Made by a program: the position numbers and the translations under genes | Shown: in pieces, positions 20,807 to 28,889 of the stretch | Layout of the letters: each line of letters opens with the position of its first letter | Numbering within the stretch: the first letter of the stretch is position 1 | Notes under the pieces: generated by a model | Databases searched by the model: none | Told to the model about the DNA's origin: nothing | Seen by the model: the letters and a program-made list of their open reading frames with translations, nothing else | DNA from: JAOUJD01 sp963726405 | GTDB lineage: Bacteria; Pseudomonadota; Gammaproteobacteria; Burkholderiales; Burkholderiaceae_F | Length of the DNA: 44,620 bases | Assembly: GCA_963726405.1 (NCBI GenBank) | Contig: CAVSCF010000013.1 | Location: forward strand, 1 to 44,620 | Reading direction: 5' to 3'

Positions 20807-21973
20807 TCACTGCGCGGGTTTGCTTTCGACGGTGACGCGCGCACCGGCCTTCACACCGGTGCGGTCGAGCGAGGTGACGACCCGGTCGCCCTGCGCCAGT
20901 CCCTCGACGACCTCGGTGTGCTCCCAGTTGGCGAGACCCGTCTTCAGCTTGCGCTCGACCAGCCTGCCGTCGCCGTCGACGACCAGCACGCGCCCGCCTT
21001 CGAGCAGGGCGGAAGTCGGCACCCGCAGCACGTCCTTGCGCGAATCGAGCACGACCTCGACGTCGGCGCTGTAGCCCACCAGCAGCCGCCCCGCCTCTTC
21101 GGGCCGGTCGAAGGTCGCTTCGACGTCGACGGTGCGCGCCTGCTTCTCGACGGCCGAGACGTAGGGCGCGATCCGCCGCACCTTGCCCGGGAATGCCTTG
21201 CCGGGCAAGGCGTCGAGGGTGATGCGGACGAACTGGCCCGCGCGGATTTTCGGCGCGTCGATCTCGTCCATCGGCGCCTTCACGTAGACGCACGTCTCGT
21301 CGATGAGGTCGATGGCGGGCGGCGTCGGCACTCCGGGCGGCGAGGGCGTCGAATACTCGCCGACTTCGCCGACGATCTTCGCCACCGTCCCGTCGAACGG
21401 GGCGATGAGGGTCGTGCGTCCCTGCTGCACGTGGGCGACGTTCAGGCTCGCCTCGGCCTGGGCGATGTCCGACTTGGCGGTCGCGCAGGACGCGGCGCGC
21501 GCGTCGGCCGCCGCCTGCGCGGTGTCGATCGCGTTGGCGGAGATGAAGCCCTGGCGGTGCAGTTCCTTCTGACGCTTGACTTCGCGTTCGGCGCTGTCGG
21601 CGAGCGTGCAGGCCTCGACGACGCGTTTGCGCGAGGTGTCGAGCGCCGCCCGTGCGAGCCGTTCCTGCGCCTTGATGTCGTCGTGCCAGATCTGCATCAG
21701 CAGCTGGCCCTTCTTGACGCGGTCGCCTTCCTTGACGGCGAGGATCTCGATGCGGCCGCCGATGATGGTCGACATCTTGGTGCGCTGGCAGCTTTCCACC
21801 GTGCCGGCCCGCGTGTTGGCGATGGACGACTCCACCAGGCCGCGCCCGACTTCAGTCACGACCACGGCGATGGGGTTGGGCCGGCTGAACCACCACACGG
21901 CGGTGGCGATGGCCAGCACGACGGCCAGCCCGATGAGGCTGCGGCGAACCAGGGTCGCGGCTTTTGGAGTCAT
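20807..21973 (-). CDS. HlyD/MacA-like periplasmic adaptor of the ABC exporter
   Basis: This 388-residue membrane-fusion protein has an N-terminal membrane anchor (RRSLIGLAVVLAIATAVWWF) and a lipoyl half-domain (GGRIEILAVKEGDRVKKGQL). A helical hairpin follows (about residues 100-180, rich in Ala/Glu/Arg) with the second lipoyl half APFDGTVAKIVGEVGEY. A beta-barrel domain and a membrane-proximal domain (VPTSALLEGGRVLVVDGDGR) complete it. It would link the MacB-like complex to an outer-membrane TolC-type channel, which is not in the window. ATG 21973 is the first Met with a proper anchor. It heads the four-gene operon. A perfect 10-base inverted repeat within the gene (21181-21190 and 21201-21210) comes from two similar PGK codon runs. 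Confidence 0.88.
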   Translation of the reverse strand: MTPKAATLVRRSLIGLAVVLAIATAVWWFSRPNPIAVVVTEVGRGLVESSIANTRAGTVESCQRTKMSTIIGGRIEILAVKEGDRVKKGQLLMQIWHDDIKAQERLARAALDTSRKRVVEACTLADSAEREVKRQKELHRQGFISANAIDTAQAAADARAASCATAKSDIAQAEASLNVAHVQQGRTTLIAPFDGTVAKIVGEVGEYSTPSPPGVPTPPAIDLIDETCVYVKAPMDEIDAPKIRAGQFVRITLDALPGKAFPGKVRRIAPYVSAVEKQARTVDVEATFDRPEEAGRLLVGYSADVEVVLDSRKDVLRVPTSALLEGGRVLVVDGDGRLVERKLKTGLANWEHTEVVEGLAQGDRVVTSLDRTGVKAGARVTVESKPAQ

Positions 21974-22346
21974 TGCAGGAAACGGGAGCAGAAGGACCGA
22001 TACAGGGTAGCCGAGTGGCGCGTGGCGCGGCCGGCGCGCGTCAAGGACCGCGCGGCGCGCGAAGCGACGGGTTGTCCCGCGGCAACGTCCGCTCCGTGAC
22101 GTGTCGGGCAACGGAAGCTAGCCGACGGAGCCGTTCCGCGCCGCCGTTCTGCACACGCCTGCGGCCGTCCTGCGAGTCCCTGTCGTCGCCAGCCGGCTCC
22201 CGGCACAAAGCGCCTGACGCTCCCACCACCCGCCGAATGGCCTCGCCCCCTGGGACTGGACGGTTCGATGGGTCGATGCGAGGATGCGACCCGGCGACCA
22301 GGCAGGCGGTCGCGCAACATCTGCGCCGCACCCCTGTGGAGGAACC
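21974..22346. other. Divergent intergenic region
   Basis: About 370 bases lie between the adaptor (minus) and the membrane protein at 22347 (plus). No open frame here looks coding on either strand. Promoters for both directions should lie here, but no clear sigma-70 pair or operator was found. A ribosome site TGGAGGAACC lies directly before 22347. Confidence 0.4.
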
Positions 22347-23066
22347 ATGACCGCGATTGCCGCATCACGTCCGGCCCGCTCCGAGCGTCCTCTGTTCCTG
22401 GCCGCGGCGCTCGCCGTCGCGACCGTAGTCTTCGTTGGCTTTGCCCGCACGTTCTACCTGAAGGGCTTCTTCGGAAGCCCCGCGCTGTCCGGCCTGCTGC
22501 TGCTGCACGGGGCGGCGATGACGCTGTGGATCGGTCTTTTCATCACGCAGATCGGCCTCGTCGCCGCCGGGCGGTCCAACCTGCACCGGCGCGTCGGGAT
22601 GCTCGGCGCGGCGCTGGCGCTGCTGATCGTCGTCGTGAACGTCCTTGCGGCGATCGACGCCGGACGGCGCGGATTCTCGCCAAGCCCGCAGGTCACGCCG
22701 ATCATGTTCATGGCCGTTCCGCTGGTCGACGTGCTGCTGTTCGCGATCCTTGTCGCCGCGGGCGTATGGCACCGCCGGCACAGCGCGACTCACAAGCGCC
22801 TGATGCTGCTCGCCACGCTCGGCATCCTCACGCCGGCGGTGGCCCGGTTGCCGATCGACGTGCTCAGGCAGGTGGGTCTGCCGGCATTCTTCGGCGTGAC
22901 GGTGTTCTGCCTTCTTGCCGTCGTTGTTTTCGACACGATCCGCAGCGGCCGGCTGCATCCGGCGTTCGGCTGGGGTGGGGCGCTGCTGATCGCCTCGATT
23001 CCTTTCCGCATCGTGCTTTCGAAGACGGAGGCCTGGGCAGCGTTCGCGAAATGGCTGATCGCCTGA
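22347..23066 (+). CDS. Multi-pass inner-membrane protein of unknown function
   Basis: The 239-residue product has about seven predicted transmembrane helices (for example LAAALAVATVVFVGFARTFY, LLLHGAAMTLWIGLFITQIG, MLGAALALLIVVVNVLAAID, MFMAVPLVDVLLFAILVAAG). Conserved-looking His residues fall at helix ends (LLLHGAAMTLW, NLHRRVGMLG, RHSATHKRLMLLATLG). Paired His in this spacing recall haem- or metal-binding membrane proteins of the DUF2306/cytochrome-b561-like kind, but this is only a resemblance. The start is fixed by GGAGG six bases before ATG 22347. It appears to be a single gene. No specific function is claimed. Confidence 0.75.
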   Translation: MTAIAASRPARSERPLFLAAALAVATVVFVGFARTFYLKGFFGSPALSGLLLLHGAAMTLWIGLFITQIGLVAAGRSNLHRRVGMLGAALALLIVVVNVLAAIDAGRRGFSPSPQVTPIMFMAVPLVDVLLFAILVAAGVWHRRHSATHKRLMLLATLGILTPAVARLPIDVLRQVGLPAFFGVTVFCLLAVVVFDTIRSGRLHPAFGWGGALLIASIPFRIVLSKTEAWAAFAKWLIA

Positions 23067-23095
23067 TCGGCGCGTGACCCTCCGGCGGGCCGGTC

Positions 23096-23356
23096 TCAGA
23101 GGGCCTGCAGGATGTGCGTGTCGCCGGCCACCGGCTGGTCATCGTGGGAGACCCGCCACGACACGGTGACGAGTCGCGAGCCGAGCGGCTCGCGCCATGC
23201 ACGCACGCGATAGCGGTGGAATTTCGCTTCGTACTGCCCGTGCCGCTGCGCCTGGCGCACGGCGTCGCGCACGGCGGACGACAGAAAGCGCGCTTCGCTG
23301 GCATCGACGAGATCGAGCGCCTCGAACTCCTGGTAGAAGAGGGTGCCTGTCGTCAT
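23096..23356 (-). CDS. Small protein under a LexA box (probable SOS gene)
   Basis: The product is 86 residues, unknown to me, with a compact mixed alpha/beta look. An N-terminal acidic helix (YQEFEALDLVDASEARFLSS) is followed by a helix rich in Arg/Gln (VRDAVRQAQRHGQ) and two likely beta strands (RYRVRAWREPLG, RLVTVSWRVSHDD). There is no signal peptide or membrane segment. The ATG lies 15 bases beyond a near-ideal LexA box (23372-23391) that overlaps a promoter with -35 TTGCTT, a 17-base spacer and -10 TACTGT. It is therefore very likely induced by DNA damage. The neighbours do not explain the role. No classical ribosome site is seen, which leaves the start less sure. Confidence 0.65.
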   Translation of the reverse strand: MTTGTLFYQEFEALDLVDASEARFLSSAVRDAVRQAQRHGQYEAKFHRYRVRAWREPLGSRLVTVSWRVSHDDQPVAGDTHILQAL

Positions 23357-23371
23357 CGGTGCGCTTTCGGA

Positions 23372-23391
23372 TACTGTAATAAATAACAGTA
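23372..23391 (-). promoter_or_regulatory. LexA operator overlapping a sigma-70 promoter
   Basis: The sequence TACTGTAATAAATAACAGTA matches the CTGT-N8-ACAG LexA consensus exactly in both half sites (core 23374-23389), with an AT-only centre as in strong E. coli boxes. On the minus strand TTGCTT (23409-23414 on plus) and TACTGT (23386-23391) stand 17 bases apart as -35 and -10, so bound LexA would block the promoter of the 86-residue gene. It is one of very few AT-rich spots in this GC-rich window, which makes a chance match unlikely. Confidence 0.82.
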
Positions 23392-23409
23392 AGACCGCGA
23401 CGACGGGAA

Positions 23410-23556
23410 AGCAAGCGGTTTCCGCTCAAGCGTGGCGCGGCCTTCGGCGTTGACGACGCGGAACGTGTGCTCGCCGAAGCCCTGCATCATCCGGTAGCCG
23501 CGCGGGATCGCGCGGTCGCTCATCTGCCACATCACCATGTGGGTCGACTCGGGCTT
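23410..23556 (-). pseudogene. Catalase fragment
   Basis: The minus strand encodes PESTHMVMWQMSDRAIPRGY and RMMQGFGEHTFRVVNAEGRA, then KPLA. This matches the region of haem catalases that normally reads ESTHMLMWxxSDRxIPRSYR, MEGFGVHTFR, NAxGKATxVxFHWKPLxG. Only about 45 of some 480 or more residues remain; the catalytic His/Asn upstream and the haem Tyr downstream are absent, and a few residues before KPLA look deleted. The longer open frame (23353-23805) around it has no catalase signal elsewhere. It ends where the LexA-controlled promoter begins, so a deletion may have set the present promoter boundary. Confidence 0.65.
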
Positions 23557-23938
23557 TGGCCCCGCCTTTGCGCTCGGTCCGGCCATCGTGCCCTTGGCGC
23601 TCGTCGCGCCGCCTTGCGGCCCTTGGGTACCTCGGCCGCCGTGGGAGAAGTTCTCTCGCGTGAAGCGCGCTTCGTGCCGCCGCGTTTCGTACTCGCCGTG
23701 TCGTTCTCCGTCGCGTGATCGGTGCGAGAGGCAATCGAAGTGCCGTGCATTCGTGGCATCCATCGCGGGTTCGTGCGGGTGGACAATCCCGGCTCGTCGG
23801 ACCACGGGCGGTGCGATGGGTCCACTAAGTGGTCCCTGCCGGACGCGTCACTTTGACGAATGAAAACGAGGGGTAGCACACTAGCGGTCGAACATGCCAA
23901 GTACATATAGCGGAACGATCCGGCAGGGGAGGCGGGAT
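23557..23938. other. Stretch without a recognisable gene
   Basis: About 380 bases between the catalase fragment and the Bug receptor gene. Minus-strand frames here are rich in Arg, Lys, Gly and Thr and may include more of the broken catalase locus, but nothing can be aligned by eye. The last 60 bases (23871-23938) are relatively AT-rich and hold the ribosome site AGGGGAGG of the next gene, so the operon promoter is probably here. Confidence 0.35.
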
Positions 23939-24919
23939 ATGAGAGGGCTCAGCGCATTGACGCGGCGCCTGCGATGGCTCGCAGGCGCGTTATTTCTGCT
24001 CACGGGTGGCTTCGCCAGCGCGCAGAACTGGCCCACGCAGCCCGTGAGGATCATCGCTCCCGTCCCGGCGGGCGGGGGCGTCGACATCCTGTCGCGCGCG
24101 ATTGCCCAGAAGTTGCAGGAGCAGTGGAACGTGTCGGTCGTCGTCGAGAACAAGCCTGGTGCCAGCGCACTGATCGGCACCGACTATGTGGCGAAGTCGA
24201 CCGACGGCCATACGTTGCTGATGGGTTACTCGGTGCTCGCGACGAACAAGTTCCTCGTCGGCAAGCTTCCCTACGACCTCGACCGCGACCTCGCGCCGAT
24301 CGTGCACGTCGGCTACATCCCGCTGATCCTCGTCACCCAGCCGGCCTTTCCGGCAAACAGCGTCAGGGAACTGATCGCGTTGCTGAAGGCGAACCCCGGC
24401 AAGTACTCGTATGCCTCGGGCGGCGCGGGCGCGGGGGCCCATCTGTCGGGCGAACTGTTCAAGCACCTCGCCGGCGTCGAGCTGACGCACGTTCCATACA
24501 AGGGCAACGCACCGGCGCTGAACGACGTGCTCGGCGGCCACGTGGCGATCATGTTCGACACGATCACGACCTCGATCCCCCACGTGAAGTCGGGCCGGCT
24601 GAAGGGCCTGGCGACCACCGCGGAAAAGCGCTCGCCGCTCGCACCCGACCTGCCGACGATGATCGAGGCCGGCGTGCCGGGTTTCGAGATCAGCGCCTGG
24701 TACATGATGTTCGCGCCCAAATCGATGCCGAAGGATGTCGTGCAGAAGATCAACGTGGCCGTCAACAAGGCGATCGCCGATCCCGAGGTCGCGCAGCGGC
24801 TCGGCGCGCAGGGCGTGACCTTCGTCGGCGGTTCAGTCACGGACGCCGGGACGTTCCTGTCGAGCGAGGTCGATCGCTGGGGCAAGGTCATCAAGGCCGC
24901 CAACATCAAGGCCGAGTAG
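23939..24919 (+). CDS. Bug-family tripartite tricarboxylate transporter substrate-binding protein
   Basis: The 326-residue periplasmic receptor has a signal peptide (LRWLAGALFLLTGGFASAQN) and the Bug signature WPTQPVRIIAPVPAGGGVDI, VVENKPGASALIGTDYVAKS, YASGGAGAGAHLSGELFK and HVPYKGNAPALNDVLGGHV. Such proteins capture small carboxylates or aromatic acids and pass them to TctAB-type permeases, or act only as sensors. No tctA/tctB lies in the window. ATG 23939 follows AGGGGAGG; the frame is open to 23894 but without a ribosome site. It is first of five closely packed genes, so its ligand is probably the substrate of the downstream hydrolase and CoA ligase. Confidence 0.93.
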   Translation: MRGLSALTRRLRWLAGALFLLTGGFASAQNWPTQPVRIIAPVPAGGGVDILSRAIAQKLQEQWNVSVVVENKPGASALIGTDYVAKSTDGHTLLMGYSVLATNKFLVGKLPYDLDRDLAPIVHVGYIPLILVTQPAFPANSVRELIALLKANPGKYSYASGGAGAGAHLSGELFKHLAGVELTHVPYKGNAPALNDVLGGHVAIMFDTITTSIPHVKSGRLKGLATTAEKRSPLAPDLPTMIEAGVPGFEISAWYMMFAPKSMPKDVVQKINVAVNKAIADPEVAQRLGAQGVTFVGGSVTDAGTFLSSEVDRWGKVIKAANIKAE

Positions 24920-24925
24920 CGGGCG

Positions 24926-25789
24926 ATGCGTCTGTTCGATATGCACTCGCACTGGGGCACGAAGCGCGGCTACGTGCTTCGAACCGACGCCGCGCTGGCA
25001 CAGCAGGCGAAGACCTGGGGCTCGGAGCCGAAGTACGACACCGAGGACGAAATGGCGCAGTACCTGCGGGCCAATCGTGTTCGCGCCATCCTCGACTTCG
25101 GCTTCACCAAGAACCTGCCGCTCGAAGAGGTCATCCCGCTGCACGACTACGCGCTGCAGGTTCAGGGGAGCTATCCCGACGCGGTGTTCGGCCACTGGCT
25201 GCAGATCGATCCGCGCCTGGGGGAGGCCGGCGCGGCCGAACTGGAGCGCTGCATCCGCGCCTCCGGCGGCTTCGTCGGCTACTGCGTGTCGGCGTCCGGC
25301 ATGGGCTACACCGCGGACCACGCGATCTACGGCCCGTTCTACGAGGTGCTTAAGCGGTACAGGCGCCCGGCGCTCGTGCTCGTCGGCCACACCGGCGCGG
25401 GCGCGGGGCTGCCGGGCGGCGGCGGCGTGAAGCTCGATCTTTGCCATCCGCGCTACGTCGATTACCTCGCGGCGGACCAGCCCGATCTGACCATCGTGTC
25501 CGGCCGTCCTGCATGGCCATGGCAGGACGAGATGATTTCGATTCTGCTGCACAAGCCCAACGTGTGGAGCGAACTGCACGGGTGGTCGCCGAAGTACCTG
25601 ACGGACGCGTTCAAGCGCGAGATCCGCGGGCGGTTGAAGGACCGGGTCATGTTCGGTGCCGACTACCCGCTGTTTCGCTACGAACGTCTCTTGGAGGACT
25701 GGAAGTCGCTCGACTACGACGACGACGTGCTCGCGCGTGTGTTCCACCGCAACGCCGAGCGGCTGTTCGGGCTCGAGGTCACCCCATGA
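24926..25789 (+). CDS. Amidohydrolase-2 family metal-dependent hydrolase or decarboxylase
   Basis: The product (287 residues) begins with the metal motif FDMHSHW (H7, H9). It carries a further His in VLVGHTGAGAG, a WSELHGWSPKYL segment and the late Asp in MFGADYPLFRYERLLEDW, all in the order of the ACMSD/amidohydrolase-2 group. Members decarboxylate aromatic acids or open lactone rings, using one Zn or Mn in a TIM barrel. It is cytosolic. Its start is 6 bases after the Bug receptor stop, and the SDR gene starts 7 bases after its stop. Context suggests breakdown of an imported aromatic or cyclic acid. Whether it hydrolyses or decarboxylates cannot be read from the sequence. Confidence 0.87.
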   Translation: MRLFDMHSHWGTKRGYVLRTDAALAQQAKTWGSEPKYDTEDEMAQYLRANRVRAILDFGFTKNLPLEEVIPLHDYALQVQGSYPDAVFGHWLQIDPRLGEAGAAELERCIRASGGFVGYCVSASGMGYTADHAIYGPFYEVLKRYRRPALVLVGHTGAGAGLPGGGGVKLDLCHPRYVDYLAADQPDLTIVSGRPAWPWQDEMISILLHKPNVWSELHGWSPKYLTDAFKREIRGRLKDRVMFGADYPLFRYERLLEDWKSLDYDDDVLARVFHRNAERLFGLEVTP

Positions 25790-25796
25790 GGAACCC

Positions 25797-26582
25797 GTGG
25801 ACCTGTCCCTGAAAGGAAAGGTCGCGCTGGTCGGCGGCGCGAGCCAGGGCATCGGCTACGCGATTGCCCGGCTGCTGGCGGCAGAAGGCGCGCGTGTCGC
25901 GATGATCGCGCGCCGCGAAGAGCTGCTCGAGGCCGCGGCGCGGCGGATCGCGGCGGAAACCGGCAGCGAAACGCTGTCGATCGCGGCCGACATCCGGCGC
26001 GCCGAGGACTGCGCGCGCATCGTCGAATCGGCGATTGCCCGGTTCGGAGGCGTCGACGTGCTCGTCAACAACGACGGCGCGCCGCCGCTCGGCAGACTCG
26101 AATCGTTCGACGATGGAGCCTGGTCGCGCGCGGTCGAGCAGAACCTGATGAGCGTGGTGCGGCTGGCGCGCGGCGTGCTGCCCGGCATGCGGGAGCGCCG
26201 CTGGGGCCGCGTCGTCAACATCGCCGCGCTGTCCGTGCTGCAGCCGATCCCGCAGTTCGGATTGTCCGTCGCCACGTGGGCGGGCGTAATCGGCTACGCG
26301 AAGACACTCTCGATCGAGGTCGCGGGCGAGGGCGTGACGGTGCACACGATCTGCCCGGGCCGCATCGAAACGCCACGACTCGGCACCGTGTTCGGCGGCG
26401 GGCAGCCGGGCGCAGTCGATGGCGACAAGCTCGCGGAGATGACACGCCAGATTCCCATGCAGCGCCTCGGATCGCCGGACGAGATCGCGGGCCTGGTGGG
26501 CTTCCTTGCGTCCCCGTGGTCCGGCTACATGACCGGATGCGTCTTCCATGTCGACGGCGGACGCCGGGCGGGAGTCCTGTGA
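25797..26582 (+). CDS. Short-chain dehydrogenase/reductase lacking the YxxxK catalytic pair
   Basis: The 261-residue Rossmann protein has the nucleotide loop GGASQGIG (13-20), the acidic DIRR segment and the strand LVNNDG (usually NNAG). Ser146 lies in NIAALS and the end SGYMTGCVFHVDGG is typical for FabG-like SDRs. At the place of the Tyr-xxx-Lys pair the sequence reads GLSVATWAG, so both the catalytic Tyr and Lys are missing (Leu and Thr by alignment). A known SDR subgroup likewise lacks Tyr there (usually LSNxxR), but even that pattern is not kept. GTG 25797 is used: the ATG overlapping the previous stop is in another frame and ends at once. The activity may be altered or purely structural. 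Confidence 0.87.
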   Translation: MDLSLKGKVALVGGASQGIGYAIARLLAAEGARVAMIARREELLEAAARRIAAETGSETLSIAADIRRAEDCARIVESAIARFGGVDVLVNNDGAPPLGRLESFDDGAWSRAVEQNLMSVVRLARGVLPGMRERRWGRVVNIAALSVLQPIPQFGLSVATWAGVIGYAKTLSIEVAGEGVTVHTICPGRIETPRLGTVFGGGQPGAVDGDKLAEMTRQIPMQRLGSPDEIAGLVGFLASPWSGYMTGCVFHVDGGRRAGVL

Positions 26583-28021
26583 AGCAGAACGAGCCCGTGG
26601 AGACCGAGGAGGGCTATCCCGCGCACGTGCCGTGGTACTGGCGATCGCTCGACTTCGAGCAACTGACGCGTGATTACCCGCCGCCGCCGGAGTACTTCCG
26701 TACCACCGCCCGGTTGTCGCGCGACGAACTGCGCTCGCTTCAGGAGAAGCGCTTTCTCGCCACCGTGAAGCGCGGCTGGGAGATCCCGTTCTTCCAGCGT
26801 CATTGGGGCAACGCCGGCATCGAGCGGGGGGACATCCGCGCGCTGGACGATCTGGTGAGGCTGCCGCCGTACGACGTCAGCCACATTCGCGACAGCCTCG
26901 AGCGCCACCCGCCCTTCGGCGATTTCATGGGCATCGCGCCGGGCGACGGCCTTCCGCTGGTGCTGCAGACGAGCGGCGGCACCACCGGCCTGCCGCGGCC
27001 CATGCTCTACGCGCCGCAGGATCGCGAAACGATGGCCATCCTCGGCGGCCGGCGCTTCGCGTTGCACGGCATACGGCCGGGCGACCTCGTGCTCGTCACC
27101 TATTCCCTCGGACTCGGCAACGGCGGCATGGCGCCGCGCGAGGCGCTCTGGAGTTACACGGGCGCGGTGCCGGTGATGACCGGCAGCGGCGCCAACACGC
27201 CGACGCGCCGGCAGATCGAGATCATCAAGGCGTGGGGCGTGAACGTCATCCTCGGCTTCCCGTCCTACCTGCGACACATGGCGCTGGTCGCGCGCGACGA
27301 ACTCGGCATCGACCCACATTCGCTGAAGATCCGGCTGCTCGGAACGCACCTGGGCCTCGAAGACCGCAAGGTGCTCGAGGACCTGTGGGGCGCGCCGGCC
27401 TTCGACATGTACGGCACGCACGAGAGCGGGATGCTCGCGGCGGAGTGCCGGCACCAGAGCGGTCTGCACGTGATGGAGGACGCGTTCATCCTCGAGATCG
27501 CCGATCCGGAGACGGGACGCGTGGTGCCGGACGGCGAGAAGGGCACGGTCTATATCACCACGCTCTACAAGCACGGCGCTCCGCAGATCCGCTTCAACGT
27601 CAACGACCTGTCCGCGTTCCATACGGACAGTTGTCCCTGCGGCAACACGCAGCGCCGGCTGAAGGCGATCTATGGGCGCAACGACAGCATGGTGAAGCTG
27701 CGGGGAGTGAACGTCTTCCCGGAGGCGATCGGCGTTGCGGTTCTTGCCGATGCACGCACCAACGGCGAGTACTTCTGTTTTGTCGACCGCGTCGGCGAAG
27801 CGGGAATGGATCGGATGGACGTGTGGGTCGAGGTCCGCGACGGCGCCGATCGCACCCCCGTGCAAGCGGATCTGGAGCGGCGCCTCAACGAAGTGCTGGG
27901 CGTGAAGGTTTCGGTGACCTCGGTGGGCCAGGGAGATCTGGACGTTTACACGGGCACCTCGCGATCGTCGAAGGTCAAGCGCCTGCTCGACCGGCGCGCC
28001 GGAACAACACAGGGAGAGTGA
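26579..28021 (+). CDS. Phenylacetate-CoA ligase-like adenylate-forming enzyme
   Basis: The 480-residue product belongs to the PaaK-like branch of acyl-adenylating ligases. It shows the P-loop-like LQTSGGTTGLPRPMLY, the adenylate motif MYGTHESGM, and RLKAIYGRNDSMVKLRGVNV with the hinge, then a C-terminal AMP-binding domain ending SSKVKRLLDRR. SCPCGNTQRR is the Cys-bearing segment common in this branch. These enzymes activate aromatic or related acids with ATP and CoA in the cytoplasm. Translation starts at GTG 26579, inside the SDR stop (GTGA overlap), so the two are coupled. In the operon it would activate the carboxylic acid formed by the upstream enzymes; the actual acid is unknown. Confidence 0.9.
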   Translation: MKQNEPVETEEGYPAHVPWYWRSLDFEQLTRDYPPPPEYFRTTARLSRDELRSLQEKRFLATVKRGWEIPFFQRHWGNAGIERGDIRALDDLVRLPPYDVSHIRDSLERHPPFGDFMGIAPGDGLPLVLQTSGGTTGLPRPMLYAPQDRETMAILGGRRFALHGIRPGDLVLVTYSLGLGNGGMAPREALWSYTGAVPVMTGSGANTPTRRQIEIIKAWGVNVILGFPSYLRHMALVARDELGIDPHSLKIRLLGTHLGLEDRKVLEDLWGAPAFDMYGTHESGMLAAECRHQSGLHVMEDAFILEIADPETGRVVPDGEKGTVYITTLYKHGAPQIRFNVNDLSAFHTDSCPCGNTQRRLKAIYGRNDSMVKLRGVNVFPEAIGVAVLADARTNGEYFCFVDRVGEAGMDRMDVWVEVRDGADRTPVQADLERRLNEVLGVKVSVTSVGQGDLDVYTGTSRSSKVKRLLDRRAGTTQGE

Positions 28022-28025
28022 AGGG

Positions 28026-28793
28026 ATGGGTCTGCAAACAGTCGATCGCGCCGTGGCGGCGCTGCACCTGCTGAGCGCGAATGGATCGACCGGCCTGCGG
28101 CTCGTCGACGTACAGGGCAAGCTGAAGCTTTCGAAGCCCACCGCGCACCGGCTGCTGATGTCACTGGTATCCCACGGATTCGTGGAGCAGGACGACACGA
28201 GCAAGCGTTATCGCCTCGGGTCGCGACTGGCCGTGCTGGCGTGGTCGGTTCCGCAGCGCCGGCCGGACCTCGGTCGTGTCACCGCGCCATCTGCCCAGCG
28301 CCTGGCGGAGCGTTCGGGCGATACCGTCTTCGTGATGGCACGCGACGGCCTCGAGCACGTCTGTGTCGGCCGCGAGACCGGATCGTTCCCGATCAAGGCG
28401 CTGACGGTCGACATCGGCACGCGCCGCCCGCTTGGCGTGGGGGCCGGTGGCGTCGCCGTGCTCGCCTCGATGCCGCCCGACGAAGCGCGGCGGTCCCTCG
28501 ACAGCACGGGGCCCAGGCTCAAGGCCTATCCGCTCACGTCGGTCGAGGTCATCCAGCGCGGCGTCGACCAGGCCCGCCGACTGGGGTACTCGGTGTCGGA
28601 CGGGCAGGTGGCGACGGGTGTGCGCGCCATTGCAGCGGCCATCCGGGACGCACGCGGCATTCCGGTCGGATCGATCGGCATCGCTGCCATCCGCAGCCGG
28701 ATGCTGCCCGAGCGTGTGAAGGAACTCGTGCCGGCCCTGCTCGAAGAGCGTGCGGAGATCGAACGGCAGTTGGCCGGCTGGTCGGCCGTTTGA
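28026..28793 (+). CDS. IclR-family transcriptional regulator
   Basis: The 255-residue product has an N-terminal winged helix (about 1-65: LQTVDRAVAALHLLSANG, LKLSKPTAHRLLMSLVSHGF, YRLGSRLAVLA) and a C-terminal IclR effector domain (VCVGRETGSFPIKALTVDIG, RRPLGVGAGGVAVLASMP, YSVSDGQVATGVRAIAA). IclR proteins bind small aromatic or aliphatic acids and control the linked catabolic genes. It starts 4 bases after the ligase stop, so it is the last gene of the operon and probably autoregulated with it. The likely target is the promoter before 23939, where no operator could be picked out by eye. Confidence 0.92.
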   Translation: MGLQTVDRAVAALHLLSANGSTGLRLVDVQGKLKLSKPTAHRLLMSLVSHGFVEQDDTSKRYRLGSRLAVLAWSVPQRRPDLGRVTAPSAQRLAERSGDTVFVMARDGLEHVCVGRETGSFPIKALTVDIGTRRPLGVGAGGVAVLASMPPDEARRSLDSTGPRLKAYPLTSVEVIQRGVDQARRLGYSVSDGQVATGVRAIAAAIRDARGIPVGSIGIAAIRSRMLPERVKELVPALLEERAEIERQLAGWSAV

Positions 28794-28889
28794 CGCGATG
28801 AACCATGCGTCCGATCGAACTGGTCCGCCGCTGCTTCGACGGGCTAGGATGGAAGCGAAATTGCTGAGGACCACGAGGGAGTTCGATCC

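Noticed and set aside
21181..21210. Perfect 10-base inverted repeat with a 10-base loop
   Set aside because: It lies inside the adaptor coding sequence and arises from two nearby Pro-Gly-Lys codon runs, so a regulatory role is not needed to explain it.
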